Shown piece by piece: positions 6,469 through 14,627 of a stretch of 64,000 nucleotides of DNA. Source of the DNA: Salinispora vitiensis (GTDB taxonomy: Bacteria; Actinomycetota; Actinomycetes; Mycobacteriales; Micromonosporaceae); the NCBI RefSeq assembly GCF_000378825.1, contig NZ_KB900388.1, forward strand, positions 3,102,777-3,166,776, written 5' to 3'. The notes beneath the pieces are model-generated. The model saw nothing but the letters and a program-made list of their open reading frames with translations. It ran no database searches and was not told the origin of the DNA. The translations under genes were made by a program, and so were the position numbers. The stretch's first letter is position 1. Each line of letters begins with the position of its first letter.

Positions 6469-7785
6469 GTGACGAGGTTGCGGGGTAGTGGGCTGTCGCT
6501 GCTCATTGACAACCGCGGCTTCCGGACGCTCTGGCTCGCCCGCACCACCTCCTACCTCGGTGATGTCATCACTGCCACCGCCGTGGTTCTCTACCTCTAC
6601 GAAATCGGGGCAACCCCGACCGAGCTTGGCTTGGCGCTCGCCGCGAAGGCACTGCCCCAAGGGCTCGGCCCGGTGACCGGCACCCTGGCCGACCGCTGGG
6701 ACCCCCGCCGCATCATGATCGCCGCTGACCTGATTCGGTTCGGGACAGTCGGCCTGATCGCGGTGGCCCTGCCGCCCTTTCCGGTGCTCATCGCCCTGAT
6801 CCTGCTCAAAGGCACGCTGACCACCTGCTTCCTGCCCGCGGGCAAGAGCTGCGTGCCGCGGCTGGTGGAGCGGTCCAGCCTGGTGCAGGCCAACTCGCTG
6901 CTCGGGCTTTCGCGCAATGTGGCGTTGGCCGCCGGGCCGGTCGTCGGTGCGGTACTCATCCAGGCTGCCGGAGCGCGAGCCGCCTTCGCCCTGGACGCGG
7001 CCTCCTACCTGCTCTCCGCCCTGGTGCTGTTCTTTCTGCCGCCGGTCGGCAGCGATCATGGTGCTTCCCGGCGGACCACGCGGTTCGTCGCGGACCTCAC
7101 GGCCGGCCTGCGCTACGTGGCCGGGCACGCCGTTGCCCGGGCGGTGGCGCTCTGCCTCTTTCTCGGTGTCTTCTTCGCCGCTTGGGACAGCGTGGCGCTG
7201 GTCTTCCTGATCAAGGACGACCACGGGGGCACCGATACCTGGGTCGGGGTGGCGACCGGCGGTTACGGGCTCGCGATGGTGCTCGTGCCGTTGCTGCTCG
7301 CGCTGACCCGTTGGCAGCCCTCCGGCCCGCGGCTGCTCCTCATCGGCCTGTGCTGCTCAGCCCTGGGCCTCATCGCCGTGGGCATCGCCGGCCAGCTGAT
7401 CCTGATCGTGCTGCTCTACACGATCGCCGGTGCCGGCAACGGCCTGGAGAACATCGCCACCGACACCGCCATCGGCCAGAACGTGGACAGCGACAAGCTG
7501 GGCCGGGTCTTCGGTGCGATCTACGCCCCGGTTTTCCTCGCGGAGACCGCGGCCTACCTGATCAGCGGCCCCCTACTCGAGGCAACCTCGCCGGCCGGAG
7601 TGTTCCTCATCGCCGGCACCGGCCTGCTCGGCGTGGCCGCTGTCGCCTGGTGGCTGCTCCGCCGGGCCGAAGGGCCGCCACCGTACCCGCGCCCCGGAAC
7701 GCCATGCCGAACCAACCCTCCGGCCGGAGTCGTCACTGCTCGATCCGGAGGGCCCAGCGCACCTCCGCCGACGTCTTCACCGTGA
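6469..7785 (+). CDS. MFS transporter (MFS_3 / EntS-like efflux type)
   Basis: A 438-residue, 12-helix major facilitator. The loop between helices 2 and 3 reads Gly-Thr-Leu-Ala-Asp-Arg-Trp-Asp-Pro-Arg-Arg, the classic MFS motif A. The subfamily is the MFS_3 group, which includes siderophore and macrolide exporters; substrate unknown. The start is a GTG with GGGAGGGG about 9 bases upstream. The last 40 residues are Pro/Ser-rich and overlap the convergent lipoprotein gene by 53 bp. Confidence 0.88.
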   Translation: MTRLRGSGLSLLIDNRGFRTLWLARTTSYLGDVITATAVVLYLYEIGATPTELGLALAAKALPQGLGPVTGTLADRWDPRRIMIAADLIRFGTVGLIAVALPPFPVLIALILLKGTLTTCFLPAGKSCVPRLVERSSLVQANSLLGLSRNVALAAGPVVGAVLIQAAGARAAFALDAASYLLSALVLFFLPPVGSDHGASRRTTRFVADLTAGLRYVAGHAVARAVALCLFLGVFFAAWDSVALVFLIKDDHGGTDTWVGVATGGYGLAMVLVPLLLALTRWQPSGPRLLLIGLCCSALGLIAVGIAGQLILIVLLYTIAGAGNGLENIATDTAIGQNVDSDKLGRVFGAIYAPVFLAETAAYLISGPLLEATSPAGVFLIAGTGLLGVAAVAWWLLRRAEGPPPYPRPGTPCRTNPPAGVVTARSGGPSAPPPTSSP

Positions 7786-8209
7786 CCCCCAGCGGCTGCG
7801 CGGATGAGGCGGCATCAATCTTGTTGAGCTCATGGTGAAGTTCCGGGCCACACGGGATGGTGAACTCGGAGGCTGGGCCCACCGCGAGCACGAGCGAGCC
7901 GTCGCCCTGGCAGTCGAGGCTGATCCACAATGCGCCCGGACCAGTAGTGACGCGCCCCACTATCGCGTCGCCGGACTGGGGCTCCGCAGCCAGGAGCGTG
8001 GTTCGCCCTGGCTCGGCGGGGGGTAGTCCCACCTCATCGGTGACGGATGGGGGCGCTGAGGGCGAAGTTGCGGCGGACCCGGCGTTCGGGGGTGCGGTGG
8101 AGTCCACGGTCGGGGTCGTGGCGAGACCCGAGCTGGTATCGGATCCGGCTGCGCAGCCGGTTAGAGCAAGGGCGCCAACCATGGCCAGGGGAGTCAGAAA
8201 CAGGCGCAC
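7733..8209 (-). CDS. Putative secreted lipoprotein
   Basis: A 158-residue protein with a lipoprotein signal: Val-Arg-Leu-Phe, a hydrophobic core, and the lipobox Ala-Leu-Thr-Gly-Cys with Cys at residue 19. A Thr/Ser/Pro-rich linker (residues 22-65) leads to a C-terminal domain of about 90 residues with Trp-Ile-Ser-Leu-Asp-Cys-Gln-Gly. The family is not recognised. It should sit on the outer face of the membrane. GTG at 8209 is preferred because GGGGAG lies 6 bases upstream and it places the lipobox correctly. Its 3' end overlaps the end of the convergent MFS gene. Confidence 0.75.
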   Translation of the reverse strand: MRLFLTPLAMVGALALTGCAAGSDTSSGLATTPTVDSTAPPNAGSAATSPSAPPSVTDEVGLPPAEPGRTTLLAAEPQSGDAIVGRVTTGPGALWISLDCQGDGSLVLAVGPASEFTIPCGPELHHELNKIDAASSAQPLGVTVKTSAEVRWALRIEQ

Positions 8210-8307
8210 TGTAGCTCCCCTATTAGCGCGACCAAGCCGGTTAAGCCGACCACGTAGGCCATAGAAGGGGGGTGGTGGGCAGGCGACACGCCCGCCCACC
8301 ACGGTTT

Positions 8308-8610
8308 TCATGATTGCCATGGCTCGTCCCGGATGACATCGAGATTGATAAAACGCGGGCCGTCGGTGCACAGTGGCACGAAAGCCTCATGGGTCGCGTT
8401 GGTCACGGCCAACTCGGAGTTCACCATCGCATCATCGTACGAGTCGAACTCAAGGATCTCCATATAGTGGGTTGGGTCATCGAGGTCGCGGCAGACCCGC
8501 GTACGGATGGCGGTACGCAGGCCGGCACTCCCGTTGATCCACTCGGTGAGGAGCCGGTCCACCGCCTCGGGGTACTCGGTCCGGTAGTCGATTATCTGGA
8601 TGAATCCCAC
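8308..8610 (-). CDS. Small conserved hypothetical protein, possible dimeric alpha/beta barrel
   Basis: A 100-residue protein. The pattern of alternating short strands and helices (Phe-Ile-Gln-Ile-Ile-Asp-Tyr-Arg at the front, Tyr-Met-Glu-Ile-Leu-Glu-Phe-Asp-Ser-Tyr in the middle, Ala-Met-x-Asn-Ser-Glu) resembles the ferredoxin-like dimeric barrels of the antibiotic monooxygenase and EthD groups. No catalytic residue can be named. GTG start with AGGGAG about 7 bases upstream. Confidence 0.65.
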   Translation of the reverse strand: MGFIQIIDYRTEYPEAVDRLLTEWINGSAGLRTAIRTRVCRDLDDPTHYMEILEFDSYDDAMVNSELAVTNATHEAFVPLCTDGPRFINLDVIRDEPWQS

Positions 8611-8645
8611 CCAGGTCTCCCTTCTCGAATTGTGGGGTGAATCAG

Positions 8646-9776
8646 CTACTGGGCCGTGGTGACCGGCGGCAATCCGGCCCGATACCGGTCAACCAGCGGT
8701 GAGCGGTACCACTGCGCGATCTCCAACAGTTGCCTGACCTCCTCGTCGAGGTCGTCACCGGGGGCGCTCGTCAGGCCCTCCCGCCGCACCATCGGTTCGC
8801 CGCCACGGTGCCTCGCTGCCACGGCTGCCGCCAGCCAGCAGGCGGTGGCCGCGGCCTCCCGTCGCTGCTCGTCGGAGACCTGGGCGGCCACATGTTCCTG
8901 CGCCGCGCGCAGCTCCGCAGAAGTGACATGTTCACGCAGCGTCAACATCGCGTCTCGGAGTTCCACGACCCGTCGATGCAGTCGCAGCCGTAGCTGACGC
9001 ACACCGAGTCCGGGCCGAACCGCTTCGAACACAATGTCGGGTACCACCGAGGTGAGCTCTCGCCACAGTGCCTCTAGTTGACGCAATGCGCGGTAGTGCC
9101 GTACCATCCGATGCGCTGTCGCCACCAACGGCAACGCGGCACCGAACGCGAGGATCAGACCGGTCACCGCGTCGATCGGACCGATCGGATCGAGCCAAGC
9201 GGTGTCCTCGGTGAGGAGCCAGCCGAGGTTGAAGGCCCACGGCAGGCACGCCAACAGCAGCCCGCCGGTCAATGCCCACAGGCTTACGCGCATCGCTCTC
9301 GGCGCGACAAGCCGGGCGGCATGCCAGCACAGCCCAACCGCCAACAAATGCGCGACCGTGTGGAACACCGACAAGATGTGCCAGTAGCTCAGTGGTATCT
9401 CGGGCGGGATGTCAACTGTGGCCGGCTCTGGCCGAGCCGACACGTAGATCGCGATCATCGTTGCGGAGACCGCCACCCCCGCTACCGCAACCGGTAGCCG
9501 ATAGCGGGGTCGCTGCACCAGCATGAGCAGCAGGTACAGCACGCCGATTCCCTTGCCGACGCTCACCAGGTGCACGGCCACGAAGACGATGTGCCCGTTG
9601 ACGACGTCGTAGATCGGAGCCTGCACCTCCGGCCGGTACAAGGTCAGCTCAATCGCGAAAAGCAGGAGAACCGCGCACAGCATGCGGCGCTTGGCATCGT
9701 GCAAGGCCTGCGGGAGCAGCAGGGCCGCCACCACCCACATCGAACCCAACCCCACGACCTGCAGCACTGCCATCAC
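8646..9776 (-). CDS. MAB_1171c/DUF6545-type integral membrane protein
   Basis: A 376-residue protein. Residues 1-235 form about seven membrane helices with a Tyr-Trp-His-Ile-Leu-Ser-Val-Phe-His-Thr-Val-Ala-His segment. Residues 240-376 are cytoplasmic: a Trp-Arg-Glu-Leu-Thr-Ser motif, a Leu-Arg-Leu-His-Arg-Arg-Val-Val-Glu-Leu-Arg-Asp-Ala segment and a long helical tail. This architecture matches actinobacterial DUF6545 proteins (MAB_1171c family, named putative transporters without proof). These genes usually follow an ImmA/IrrE-like metallopeptidase gene; here that partner is a remnant. The start overlaps the remnant's stop (GTGATG). Confidence 0.82.
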   Translation of the reverse strand: MMAVLQVVGLGSMWVVAALLLPQALHDAKRRMLCAVLLLFAIELTLYRPEVQAPIYDVVNGHIVFVAVHLVSVGKGIGVLYLLLMLVQRPRYRLPVAVAGVAVSATMIAIYVSARPEPATVDIPPEIPLSYWHILSVFHTVAHLLAVGLCWHAARLVAPRAMRVSLWALTGGLLLACLPWAFNLGWLLTEDTAWLDPIGPIDAVTGLILAFGAALPLVATAHRMVRHYRALRQLEALWRELTSVVPDIVFEAVRPGLGVRQLRLRLHRRVVELRDAMLTLREHVTSAELRAAQEHVAAQVSDEQRREAAATACWLAAAVAARHRGGEPMVRREGLTSAPGDDLDEEVRQLLEIAQWYRSPLVDRYRAGLPPVTTAQ

Positions 9777-10078
9777 GACCGAACTCCCGTCAACTTCCGA
9801 AACCCCAGCAGCGCCTCGGCCTCGGCGAGTAGACCCCTGAACCGGCTCGGACCCGGCACTTCGCCGACCGCCTCCAACAGGAGCGCCGCCGCTACCTCCG
9901 CCTCCCCTTCCTCCGGCTCCGAGTAGTGGAGGCGCCCCAAGAGGTGCCGGGCCGACTGTGGGTAAAGGTTCGGGAACCCGCCGTCCGGTAGCACGTTGTC
10001 CGGCAACCTTCGCTCGTTACGCCTAAAGATCATGTGCCCCACTTCATGCTGCCACCGTCTCCCCAGACCACCGTCAGC
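9773..10078 (-). pseudogene. 5'-truncated ImmA/IrrE-like metallopeptidase remnant
   Basis: From 10078 the frame reads Arg-Arg-Trp-Gln-His-Glu-Val-Gly-His-Met-Ile-Phe, so it still contains the HExxH zinc motif (HEVGH at 10034-10048). A typical C-terminal part follows: Pro-Gln-Ser-Ala-Arg-His-Leu-Leu-Gly-Arg, then Tyr-Ser-Glu-Pro-Glu-Glu-Gly-Glu-Ala-Glu-Val. In related proteins about 60-90 residues precede HExxH; here a stop codon sits 11 codons before it and the GNAT gene tail abuts. The only in-frame starts are a GTG inside the motif (10042) and later. The partner DUF6545 gene and their overlap are intact. Confidence 0.7.
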
Positions 10079-10673
10079 TCAGGCCGCCGGCACCGCCCGG
10101 GCCACCGGCACCGCCCGGGCCACCGGCACCGCCCGGGCCGTCGGCACCTGCACGCCCACCGGACCAGTTGCCAACCTCGATCCGGTAGCACACGCGGGGC
10201 ACCCCACCCCGGTCCTGGCCCGGCTCGACCAGGACCCCACCGAGTTTCTCCACCGCCCGCCGAGAACGGAAATTTTCCGTACCGATAAGAAAGACAACGG
10301 TATCGACGAACTGGAAAGCGTGATCCAGCATGAGCTGCTTGAGTGTCTTGTTGTAAACCCCGCCCCAGTGGGAACGCGCAAGGAAGGTCCAGCCAATTTC
10401 GACCTCGCGGCGCTCCGCATCGTAGCCGTGATACCGAGATGATCCGATCAGGCGAGAGTCCCTGGTGTCGACCACTGCGAACGCGCCGCCGGAGGCGAGC
10501 GCATCCCGGAAGAAAGCGCGAAACACTTCCTCTCGGCACCGGTCCGGCTGCGGATGCTGTTCCCACAGCAGCGGGTCAGCGGCGACAGCGAACAGCTCAT
10601 CGAAATCCGCCGGCCGGAGGGGCCTTACCGCAATCAGCTCGCTGGTCAGGACGGGCTGGAGTTCAAACGACAT
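10074..10673 (-). CDS. RimJ/RimL-type GNAT N-acetyltransferase
   Basis: A 199-residue protein. Residues 1-170 form a GNAT domain: Arg-Pro-Leu-Arg-Pro-Ala-Asp-Phe-Asp-Glu-Leu at the front, then Gly-Ser-Ser-Arg-Tyr-His-Gly, Glu-Ile-Gly-Trp-Thr-Phe-Leu-Ala, and Asn-Phe-Arg-Ser-Arg-Arg-Ala-Val-Glu-Lys-Leu-Gly-Gly. It probably acetylates a protein N-terminus or small amine. The last 28 residues are a Gly-Pro-Gly-Gly-Ala repeat and not part of the fold. The start is the ATG with GGAG 8 bases upstream. It runs up to the truncated metallopeptidase and may have been placed there by a rearrangement. Confidence 0.85.
   Translation of the reverse strand: MSFELQPVLTSELIAVRPLRPADFDELFAVAADPLLWEQHPQPDRCREEVFRAFFRDALASGGAFAVVDTRDSRLIGSSRYHGYDAERREVEIGWTFLARSHWGGVYNKTLKQLMLDHAFQFVDTVVFLIGTENFRSRRAVEKLGGVLVEPGQDRGGVPRVCYRIEVGNWSGGRAGADGPGGAGGPGGAGGPGGAGGLS
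10087..10140. repeat. 18-bp tandem repeat, three copies
   Basis: The unit CCGGCACCGCCCGGGCCA is present three times in a row, the third differing at its last base. It encodes the Gly-Ala-Gly-Gly-Pro-Gly tail of the GNAT gene and lies next to the breakpoint of the metallopeptidase remnant. Confidence 0.9.
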
Positions 10674-10711
10674 CGCGAGGGCTCCAATCATGGACGGGAC
10701 AGCCCGTAGCC

Positions 10712-11398
10712 TTATTCGCCCAGTGCGGCGAGCAGCCGGGGAAGGTCGGCGAGGCCCGGGACCCGGTGCACGCCGACCGGCACCGACACGGTCGCCGTCG
10801 ATCTTGCACGATCAAGCCAGATTCCGACAAGGCCCGCGTCCCGAGCCGCCACCGCATCCGTGTCCAACTGATCGCCCACGTAGGCGACCGCCTCCGGCGG
10901 CAACCCAAATGCTTCGCAGCCGGCCAGGAACGCCGAGGGATCCGGCTTCGCCCGGGCAAGCCGGTCCGCGCAGAGCAGCACCTCGAAGTGGTGACGCAAC
11001 CCCAGGGCAGTCAGTCTGCGCTCCTGATGCGCGGTGCTGGAGTTGGAGAGGATCCCGTGCCGGTACGGCAGCGCCGCGAGGGCGGCCGTGACGTCCGGAA
11101 ACGCCGTCCACGCCCGCTCGAACAGCGCGGTGTAGCGCCGGAGCCACGCGTCCGCCGCCACGTCGTCCAGCGTCCGCCCCAGGAACCCGGCAACCCGCTG
11201 CCGCTGACACTCCTCGTACGTGAGCTCCCCAGCGGCCAACCGCCCGTAGGCGACCTCGGTCGCCTGCTGCCAACGCTCAACCGACGCCACCGACGGGGGT
11301 AGGCCCTCCGCCTGGAAGTGCCGCGACAACGCCCGCCGATCCGAGCCAGAAAAGTCGAAAAGCGTGTCGTCAACGTCCCACAACACCGCCTCGATCAC
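10712..11398 (-). CDS. HAD-family hydrolase
   Basis: A 228-residue haloacid dehalogenase-like phosphatase. Motif I is Asp-Val-Asp-Asp-Thr-Leu-Phe-Asp-Phe (residues 8-16), motif II is Leu-Ser-Asn-Ser, motif III contains a Lys in Arg-Ala-Lys-Pro-Asp-Pro, and motif IV is Tyr-Val-Gly-Asp-Gln-Leu-Asp-Thr-Asp. A helical cap lies between motifs I and II (subfamily IA). It likely removes phosphate from a small metabolite, not identified. The GTG start lacks a ribosome site but follows a TAGCCT -10 box (11405-11410) by 6 bases, so the message is probably leaderless. Confidence 0.9.
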   Translation of the reverse strand: MIEAVLWDVDDTLFDFSGSDRRALSRHFQAEGLPPSVASVERWQQATEVAYGRLAAGELTYEECQRQRVAGFLGRTLDDVAADAWLRRYTALFERAWTAFPDVTAALAALPYRHGILSNSSTAHQERRLTALGLRHHFEVLLCADRLARAKPDPSAFLAGCEAFGLPPEAVAYVGDQLDTDAVAARDAGLVGIWLDRARSTATVSVPVGVHRVPGLADLPRLLAALGE

Positions 11399-11404
11399 AG
11401 CTTG

Positions 11405-11410
11405 AGGCTA
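11405..11410 (-). promoter_or_regulatory. -10 box of a leaderless promoter (HAD hydrolase)
   Basis: TAGCCT on the minus strand lies exactly 6 bases before the GTG start. No Shine-Dalgarno site exists in between. Confidence 0.5.
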
Positions 11411-11627
11411 GTCCCCTCCCCCTCCCACCGGAGCAGGTCGCGTCGCCGCCGTACCCGGTAACGGAGCTCGCAGCCGCGAAGACCCCACTCCCGCGATCGA
11501 TCGCCGGGAACACGCGGTTCCGGCACCGTCCGGGCCCACAAGGGTCGACCAGGGCAGTAGGTTGGGCTCCGGTACGCCCGGCGCCGATCAACGGGATAGC
11601 GAGGACAACGCCGCACATGAGCCCGTC

Positions 11628-12608
11628 ATGATTCTCCGCATTCTCCTTGCCGTCGCCGGTCTGCTGCTGCTCACCGTGGCCGCCGACCATCTCGTGCTCG
11701 GCGCGTCCCGGCTCGCCCACCGGCTACGGATCAGACCCGTCGTCGTCGGCGTCGTGGTGATCGGCCTCGGCACCTCGGCACCGGAGCTGCTGGTCTCCGG
11801 AGTAGCTGCGGCCCGCGGCGACACGAGCATCGCCCTCGGCAACATCGCGGGCTCCAACATTCTCAACCTGACCATGGTCCTCGGCGTCGCCGCACTGGTC
11901 GCCAAGGTCACCGTAAAGTCGACGGTGATCTACCGCGAGGCACGGCTCGCGGTCGGCGCCGTGCTGCTCTTCGGCCTCCTGGCCTGGACCGGACTGACGG
12001 CTGTGAGTGGTGTGGTGCTGCTGGTCGCCGCCGCCGGTGCGCTGTGGCTGCTGATCCGGTGGGCGGGCGAGGGCGATGCCACTCCGCTGGCCCGGGACGT
12101 GGTGGAGCACGTGGAAGGCGAGAACATCGCCGCGGTCGACCCGGCGCCGACGCAGCGGCAACCGCTGGCCCGGTGGGAGCCGGTCCGCACCGTACTCGGC
12201 CTGGTCGGGGTCCTGGCCGGGGCCCAGCTGCTGGTCGTCAACGCCGCCGCCATCGCCACCGACCTGGGAGTTCCCCAGTTGATCATCGGGATGACCCTGG
12301 TCGCGGTGGGCACCTCGCTGCCGGAGCTGGTCACCACGATTCAAGCCCAACGACAGGGTGAGTCAGACCTGCTCGTGGGCAACCTGTTCGGCTCCAACCT
12401 GTTCAACAGCCTCGTCGGCGGCTCGGTGATCGCCTTGGCCGCCCCGAGCAGTGTCCCGGGCACCAGTGCCGCGCTCGTCCTAGTGATGGGCCTAGCCGCG
12501 GTGGCGGCGTGGATACTGCTCCGCCGGAGCTACTCACTCACCCGACCGGAAGGCTCGGTGCTGCTCGCGGCGTATGTGCTGACGATACCGCTGCTACTGT
12601 CCACGTAA
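11628..12608 (+). CDS. Calcium/cation antiporter (CaCA family, YrbG-like)
   Basis: A 326-residue membrane protein with ten helices in two inverted halves. Each half carries the alpha repeat that binds the ions: Gly-Leu-Gly-Thr-Ser-Ala-Pro-Glu-Leu-Leu with Gly-Asn-Ile-Ala-Gly-Ser-Asn, and Val-Gly-Thr-Ser-Leu-Pro-Glu-Leu-Val with Gly-Asn-Leu-Phe-Gly-Ser-Asn. The two Glu and two Asn are the cation ligands. A cytoplasmic loop of about 40 residues joins the halves. It should exchange Na+ or H+ for Ca2+; the exact ions are unknown. The ATG at 11628 gives the usual N-terminus; the ribosome site is weak. Confidence 0.92.
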   Translation: MILRILLAVAGLLLLTVAADHLVLGASRLAHRLRIRPVVVGVVVIGLGTSAPELLVSGVAAARGDTSIALGNIAGSNILNLTMVLGVAALVAKVTVKSTVIYREARLAVGAVLLFGLLAWTGLTAVSGVVLLVAAAGALWLLIRWAGEGDATPLARDVVEHVEGENIAAVDPAPTQRQPLARWEPVRTVLGLVGVLAGAQLLVVNAAAIATDLGVPQLIIGMTLVAVGTSLPELVTTIQAQRQGESDLLVGNLFGSNLFNSLVGGSVIALAAPSSVPGTSAALVLVMGLAAVAAWILLRRSYSLTRPEGSVLLAAYVLTIPLLLST

Positions 12609-12616
12609 CCGGCACC

Positions 12617-12674
12617 GACCGCCACCAGGAGAAGAGCGCCGCCCACAGAAGACCGCCACCAGGAGAAAGCGCCG
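12617..12674. repeat. Direct repeat, two copies of about 25 bp
   Basis: 12617-12641 and 12651-12674 are the same sequence apart from one inserted base (GACCGCCACCAGGAGAA, then AGAGCGCCG or AGCGCCG). It lies between convergent genes and leads into a stem-loop, so duplication of terminator-flanking DNA is likely. Confidence 0.7.
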
Positions 12675-12689
12675 GCTACCCAGCCGGCG
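12670..12689. terminator. Terminator hairpin between antiporter and sigma factor genes
   Basis: CGCCGGCT and AGCCGGCG pair as a perfect 8-bp stem with a 4-base ACCC loop, followed by TT on the plus strand. Its position between the ends of two convergent genes suggests two-way termination. Confidence 0.6.
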
Positions 12690-12701
12690 TTGAACCGATT
12701 C

Positions 12702-13949
12702 CTACGAGGTGGGTGCCGACACCTCGCGCAGACGGCGGCGGAGGTACCGGTGCTCGGCGTCGGTCCCGCACAGCTCAAGCGCCCGACGATAAGCGGCCGC
12801 CGCCTCGGCGAATCGCCCCAGCCGGCGCAGTAGGTCAGCCCGGGTCGCCGGCAGCAGGTAGTAGTCATTGAGCACTCCGGTGGCGGCCAGGCGATCCACC
12901 AACGCCAGTCCAGCTCCGGGTCCGTCGGCCATCGCCACCGCCACCGCCCGGTTGAGCTCGACGACCGGGCTGGGTGCCAGGCGGGCGAGTTGCGCGTACA
13001 GGCCGACGATCTGCGGCCAGTCGGTCGCCGCCGCCACGGGCGCCTCGGCATGGACCGCGGCGATCGCCGCCTGCACCTGGTAGGCACCGGGGCGGCGCCG
13101 CGCCAGTGCCTGCTCGAGCAGGACGACCGCCTCGGCGATCTGTGCGTGGTCCCAGGCCGAACGGTCCTGGTCGGCGAGGGTGACCAGGTCACCGTGCTGG
13201 TCAACCCGGGACCGGCGGCGGGCGTCGTGCAGCAGCATGAGTGCGAGCAGTCCGCGGGCTTCGGGCTCAGCCGGCATCAGGGTGATCAGGAGGCGGGCCA
13301 GCCGGATCGCCTCGCCGGAGAGCGCAGCGGTCACGAGGTTCGTGCCGGCGGTCGCCGCGTAGCCCTCGTTGAACAGCAGGTAGAGCGCCGCGAGTACGGC
13401 CGACAGTCGCTCCGGTAGCAGCCGAGCCGGCGGGACCCGGAACGGGATCCCCGCATGGCGAATCTTGTTCTTCGCGCGGAACAACCGTTGCCCCATGGTG
13501 TGCTCCGACACCAGGAAAGCTCGGGCGATCTCCGCGGTCCGGAGCCCGGCGAGGTAGCGCAACATGAGGGCGACCTGCGCCTCACCGGTGAGCGCCGGGT
13601 GCACGCAGGTGAACATCAGCTCGAGGCGTTCGTCGGGGAAGTAGCCGACCGGGGCCGGCTCCCCCAGCCGGGACACGTCGCGCAGCTTTCCGGCCTCCAC
13701 GGCGGAGCGACGAAGCCGGTCCACCGCGCGATTACGGGCCGTGGTGGCGAGCCATCCCCCCGGCCGATCCGGTATCCCCTCTGTCGGCCAACGCGTGAGC
13801 GCTTCGGCGAACGCGTCCTGGGCGCACTCCTCCGCCAGCTCCCAGTCCCCAGCGAGCCGGATCAGCATGGCGACGATCCGCCCCCAGTCGTCGGCGTAGG
13901 CGGTGGCGACCGCCGCGCTGACCCGGCCCGCCTCGATGTCGGTACGCAG
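12702..13949 (-). CDS. ECF42-type RNA polymerase sigma factor (DUF6596 C-terminus)
   Basis: A sigma factor of about 415 residues. Region 2 contains [16 protein letters not shown]. Region 4 has [14 protein letters not shown]. The C-terminal 200 residues are a helical, TPR-like extension typical of group ECF42, which is encoded beside DGPF/YCII proteins, as here. The first ATG (13868) would cut into region 2. Good sigma sequence continues upstream with no ATG, GTG or TTG, but a CTG at 13949 lies 5 bases after GGGAG, just past the DGPF stop. I use that CTG; it is an inference. Confidence 0.85.
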   Translation of the reverse strand: MRTDIEAGRVSAAVATAYADDWGRIVAMLIRLAGDWELAEECAQDAFAEALTRWPTEGIPDRPGGWLATTARNRAVDRLRRSAVEAGKLRDVSRLGEPAPVGYFPDERLELMFTCVHPALTGEAQVALMLRYLAGLRTAEIARAFLVSEHTMGQRLFRAKNKIRHAGIPFRVPPARLLPERLSAVLAALYLLFNEGYAATAGTNLVTAALSGEAIRLARLLITLMPAEPEARGLLALMLLHDARRRSRVDQHGDLVTLADQDRSAWDHAQIAEAVVLLEQALARRRPGAYQVQAAIAAVHAEAPVAAATDWPQIVGLYAQLARLAPSPVVELNRAVAVAMADGPGAGLALVDRLAATGVLNDYYLLPATRADLLRRLGRFAEAAAAYRRALELCGTDAEHRYLRRRLREVSAPTS

Positions 13950-13951
13950 TC

Positions 13952-14308
13952 CTACTCCCAGAACGGCCGCAGCTCGACCACATTGCTACGCGCCATCGGG
14001 TGCTTCGACGCCACCTCCACCGCCTCGTCGAGGTCGACGCAGTCGAGTACGTCGAAACCGGCTATCACGTCCTTCGTCTCGGCGTACGGGCCATCGGTGA
14101 GCAGGACCTTGCCATCGCGTACGCGAACCGTCGTCGAGTCGCTTCCCGGACGGATCGCCTCGCCCAGCAGCCGTACGCCCCGGCCGTCCATCTCCTCGAC
14201 CCAGGTGTCAACGTCCATCTCGTCCGGTGCGGCACCGACGGGACGGCCGGGGTCGCCCGCTCCCTCGTCGGCCGGCCGGTTGACACACACCAGCATCAGG
14301 TACTTCAT
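13952..14308 (-). CDS. DGPF (YCII-related) domain protein
   Basis: A 118-residue protein of the YCII/DGPF family, a ferredoxin-like fold with unknown reaction. It begins Met-Lys-Tyr-Leu-Met-Leu-Val and carries [11 protein letters not shown], the Asp-Gly-Pro-Phe-like motif that names the family (Tyr replaces Phe). Ends with Glu-Leu-Arg-Pro-Phe-Trp-Glu. The ATG at 14308 has AGAAGGGTAGG upstream. It is followed after two bases by the CTG start proposed for the ECF42 sigma gene, so the pair is one operon. Related DGPF proteins are thought to belong to ECF42 regulons. Confidence 0.88.
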   Translation of the reverse strand: MKYLMLVCVNRPADEGAGDPGRPVGAAPDEMDVDTWVEEMDGRGVRLLGEAIRPGSDSTTVRVRDGKVLLTDGPYAETKDVIAGFDVLDCVDLDEAVEVASKHPMARSNVVELRPFWE

Positions 14309-14627
14309 CCGCCTACCCTTCTTCGCCTCGTCAGCCAACCGCGCCGGGTGGCTGACCCCTACGACGAACGGCCCGCCCTGATTTCTACCGTGCGCCGCGA
14401 CTTATTTCAGCCCGGGCAGTCGAGGGAGTTGCCGCCAGCGTTTGGCTGGTCTCGATCACAAGCACACCCGGCGGCCGGGGCAGGACAACCACATCCCTGC
14501 ATCGGCGAAGGCTACAAGGACAGGCGGGGAAACTGTGCTCTTGCCTGGGCTAGGAGTGGCGAGTTCCCCAGGACGGTTTCTAGCCCACATCGCCCGCCGG
14601 GCGGGCGTATTGCTAACGATTCTTACG
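14309..14627. other. Non-coding interval
   Basis: About 320 bases upstream of the DGPF gene and downstream of the next minus-strand ORF. It must hold the promoter of the DGPF-sigma pair. A short GC hairpin (CCCGCCGGGCGGG, 14594-14606) is the only structure I see. No protein-like frame. Confidence 0.4.

Noticed and set aside
10087..10140. CRISPR array
   Set aside because: Units are contiguous 18-bp repeats in a coding tail, with no unique spacers and no cas genes.
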